Positions 61,461 to 64,000 of a stretch of DNA of 64,000 nucleotides are shown here, one piece after another. The first letter of the stretch is position 1; each line of letters begins with the position of its first letter. The translations under genes and the position numbers were made by a program. The DNA comes from Chrysemys picta bellii (taxonomy: Eukaryota > Chordata > Testudines > Emydidae), in the NCBI RefSeq assembly GCF_011386835.1, contig NC_088797.1, positions 37,757,583 to 37,821,582 of the forward strand, in the 5' to 3' direction. The notes below the pieces were generated by a model. That model saw nothing but the letters and a program-made list of their open reading frames with translations, was not told the origin of the DNA and ran no database searches.

Positions 61461-61924
61461 TGGTGTAGAAGCCACAGGTGGGGAAAGAGGGCAGAGCAAA
61501 AGTGATACTGCACTCTGGCAATCCTCCAGGGCTCTAAGTTATTCCAGACCTGACCAGTCCTTAGATTGGGTCTTTAGGCTGCTCAGATGCACTGCGGACT
61601 GACCAGCATACAACCGATCCGATCCTCTGTCTGTTCACGTATCTGGGCAGAGTTCCTCTGGGCGACGTCCACTCGCTCCCTTGAAGCCTTCAAGGAGCAG
61701 TGGGCGTGGTCAGGGGTTCTCTGCTCGGTGTCCCCGTCAGGCTCCCTTCTTTTGACCCTTTGACTGCACTCCTGTCCCTGTTATTTCATTAGTTGTCCCT
61801 CGAAAGAAAAAAAAACTGTTTCAGCTTTGGGAGCACAAAGGCCACCTTTGCAGCCCCCTTCTGAGTTGGCTCTGGGTACTCCTCAGCCATAGCCCTGGGT
61901 CTAAGCCATTGCTTCTACTGGGCA
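61461..61924. other. Intergenic, no feature seen
   Basis: GC is slightly raised between 61560 and 61760. No exon or bounded repeat was recognised. Confidence 0.4.
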
Positions 61925-61927
61925 TGA

Positions 61928-62111
61928 GGGCTTGTCTACTCTTACAGCACTGCAGCGGCAGTAGTGTAGTGCTTAGTGAAGACGTGCCACCTCCCTGAGC
62001 GCTGTCTACACCAGGGTTTAGGTCAGTATAACTGCATCACTCAGATGAGTAGATTTTCCACGCTCCTGAGCAACAGTTATACCGACGTAAGTTTGTAGTG
62101 TAGACCAGGGC
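61928..62111. mobile_element. Harbinger-like MITE with TGA duplication
   Basis: Termini GGGCTTGTCTACTCTTACA and TGTAGTGTAGACCAGGGC are imperfect inverted repeats. TGA is present on both sides (61925-61927 and 62112-62114). It is non-coding. Confidence 0.7.
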
Positions 62112-62114
62112 TGA

Positions 62115-63004
62115 GTCACAAAGGCAAGAGATGTTTAGCTATTGTTTCACCACTGCACATTGAAAGTCATTATGAAGTTGATTAGCAGTTGTCTGTAAAT
62201 GGGTTGGTGGGGGGAGGGGAGTAAAGCTTCTTTTCCAACACCAGTTTTACATTGTTTATGTTACTGTCCATGTGCCACAGACCTCGTGAAGTAGAATTGT
62301 ACTGTGCACACTAAATTGATAGCTATCCGTTGCAAGGAGATATTTAGTCCGTAGCTACAGTCATGCATCTTTCCCCTAGAAATCCTTACAAACTTTTTGG
62401 TAACAATATGAAGCTACTGGAAGATTCTAGCTAATGTATCTTGGCATGCTATCCTTCAGATTAGACTTTACATATAGGTCACTTTGATCCATCCCTGTGT
62501 TTGCTGGCTGCACACTAGCTATCCCATGACACTGTGTGTGTTTCTGGACTGGCACAAGTGTTGCCCTGGCCAATATTTCCCCCTGGTGGTACTGTATTCA
62601 GTTCAGAGTGCATGGGCAGTCCCTTGGCCTGCACAGTCACAGCATCACCAGGATTTAACTGACTACTTTGTAATGTGCTTTGAAACACTCAAGGGCAGAT
62701 TTTCAACATCACAAAGAGCAGTTAAGCCCCAAACTCCTCTTTGTGCCTTTGAAGAGCTTCCCTGGCAGAACTAAATCTTATGCAGCCATTTACACGAGTG
62801 CAAAGTGAATGCAAGACCCTACCAGGTCAGAGAAAGGTAGCATTCTACACTGACTTTTCACAGGTGTAAATGACTACACCATATGCAAGGGCAGTGGAGA
62901 ATCAGGCCCCTGGAGGAAGGCTGAAAGCTAATTTTTTTCTGTTACTAGACATTGGGGGGGTTGAATATCTGCTCAAAATAACTGGGAGTTGAGTCTTACA
63001 GATA
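62115..63004. other. Intergenic, no feature seen
   Basis: No gene or bounded repeat was recognised. Confidence 0.45.
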
Positions 63005-63118
63005 CCTCCATGTAAATGGAGTGGGTCAGCTTTTGTGGCCCGCATCATGCGGGAGGTCAGACTAGATGATCATAATGGTTCCTTCTGACCTTAGAGTCTA
63101 TGAGTCTATGAGTCAAGC
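63005..63118 (+). mobile_element. CR1 3' terminal fragment
   Basis: GGAGGTCAGACTAGATGATC, TTCCTTCTGACCTTAGAGTC and terminal TCTATGAG repeats are the standard CR1 3' end in sauropsids. Only the last 100 or so bases are present. Confidence 0.85.
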
Positions 63119-64000
63119 CATTGAGCTTTTGAATTCTGGCTCCATTTTATTTAATTTAGTTTCAATAAAAAACAACTGATACAGTCTCCGGTCAGTCCTT
63201 ATCCCTTAACAAAATCCAGCCAGAGTCAGACAAAGAGCAAACAAATTCTCCATTTTATCCTGGACTCCCTAGTTCTCTGTATAGTCCACCCCCCCACCAA
63301 ATGTGACCAAAAAATTGGTCTGGGGGAGATTTTGCAGCATGCGCTGAAGGGCAGCATAGTCAGGTCATTTTGCACCAAGTCTAGAGGTGACATGGTCCAG
63401 AGAGAATAATGTTTGAAGCTGAACCTACTTCCATTGTGTCCTTCCTGACATAAGCATCTTTTCCTTTATGTTGGAAGGAGATTTTTGTATAATTGAAATA
63501 ATGTCAGAGGTAAAGTTGAAAGCTGACAGGTCTGTGCACAGACACTCATGAGAAAGAGAGAGAGAAAAACATTCAGGCACTACATGTAATAATTGGAAGG
63601 AAAAAGGTGGCTTAAGGGTGTCATTGACCAATCAGACCTTATAATTCTTTCCCATGCACTTAAGTGATTTGTAGGCCTTTGGAAACCTTGGCTCATTTTA
63701 GATTTTGCAGTGTTTCATTTCAGTGCTTACCATCCTGTTGAGAAACAGCTTTCAGATGAACCATCAGGATTGTCCTGGAGTCTCCAGGAATTAAAGATTA
63801 ATCTTGAATTGAAGATAACATCATGTTATGAAACCTACAGGAATATGTCCAACCAAAATTGGCAACCTTAGCTCTTATTTGTTATTGGGCTAATAAAGTT
63901 ACACCTGCTTGCTTACACCAAAGCTGGAATAAGTTTTGGAATCCTTTGAGGTGGTAGAAAGTCTTGATGCAAAGAATGATTCAGGCATTCAGATGCAGGG
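63119..64000. other. Intergenic, no feature seen
   Basis: Nothing recognisable to the end of the window. Confidence 0.45.

Overview
This is nuclear DNA from a vertebrate, most likely a turtle. The evidence is a spliced, intron-rich vertebrate gene, CR1 LINE fragments, Penelope-like 3' ends, MIR-like SINE remnants and many short hAT-like and Harbinger-like elements of types I associate with turtle genomes. The species assignment rests on recognition only; no database search was possible.

The only host protein-coding gene I can support is RAB43 on the + strand. A CpG-rich promoter at about 29740-30093 leads into three coding exons: 30094-30312, 54418-54601 and 55804-56057. They splice in frame to a 218-residue Rab GTPase with all G-box motifs and a C-terminal CSC prenylation signal. 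The 3' UTR runs to a candidate poly(A) signal at 57963. Intron 1 is about 24 kb and is largely transposon-derived. I see no host exon in bases 1-29739 or after the 3' UTR.

The most notable object lies in that intron on the minus strand: a nearly complete LTR retrotransposon at 44774-51575. It has two similar LTRs, a Gag with a SCAN-like segment and one CCHC knuckle, a protease, an integrase (intact DD35E) and a reverse transcriptase/RNase H (YLDD intact). Integrase precedes RT, the domain order of the Gmr1 lineage of Ty3/Gypsy elements. The open frame is broken by one TGA between integrase and RT and by a frame break near the Gag start. It inserted inside a hAT-like element (44671-52141) that keeps a perfect 8-bp target duplication, so insertion order can be read.

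The rest is a mosaic of mobile elements. There is a solo LTR with a 5-bp duplication and a nested hAT-like element (37501-38637), other LTR-like blocks (23370-24017, 38996-40057), CR1 pieces, and Penelope-like 3' ends, one with a 5' inversion and one with a clean target duplication. Several hAT-like elements carry 8-bp duplications, including GC-rich elements with promoter-like cargo. A Harbinger-like family ends in GTCTACAC-type termini with 3-bp duplications. A roughly 0.9-kb foldback repeat has a tRNA-like palindrome at its centre. Most of the interest here is transposon biology: nesting, shared cargo between families and an unusual pol order.
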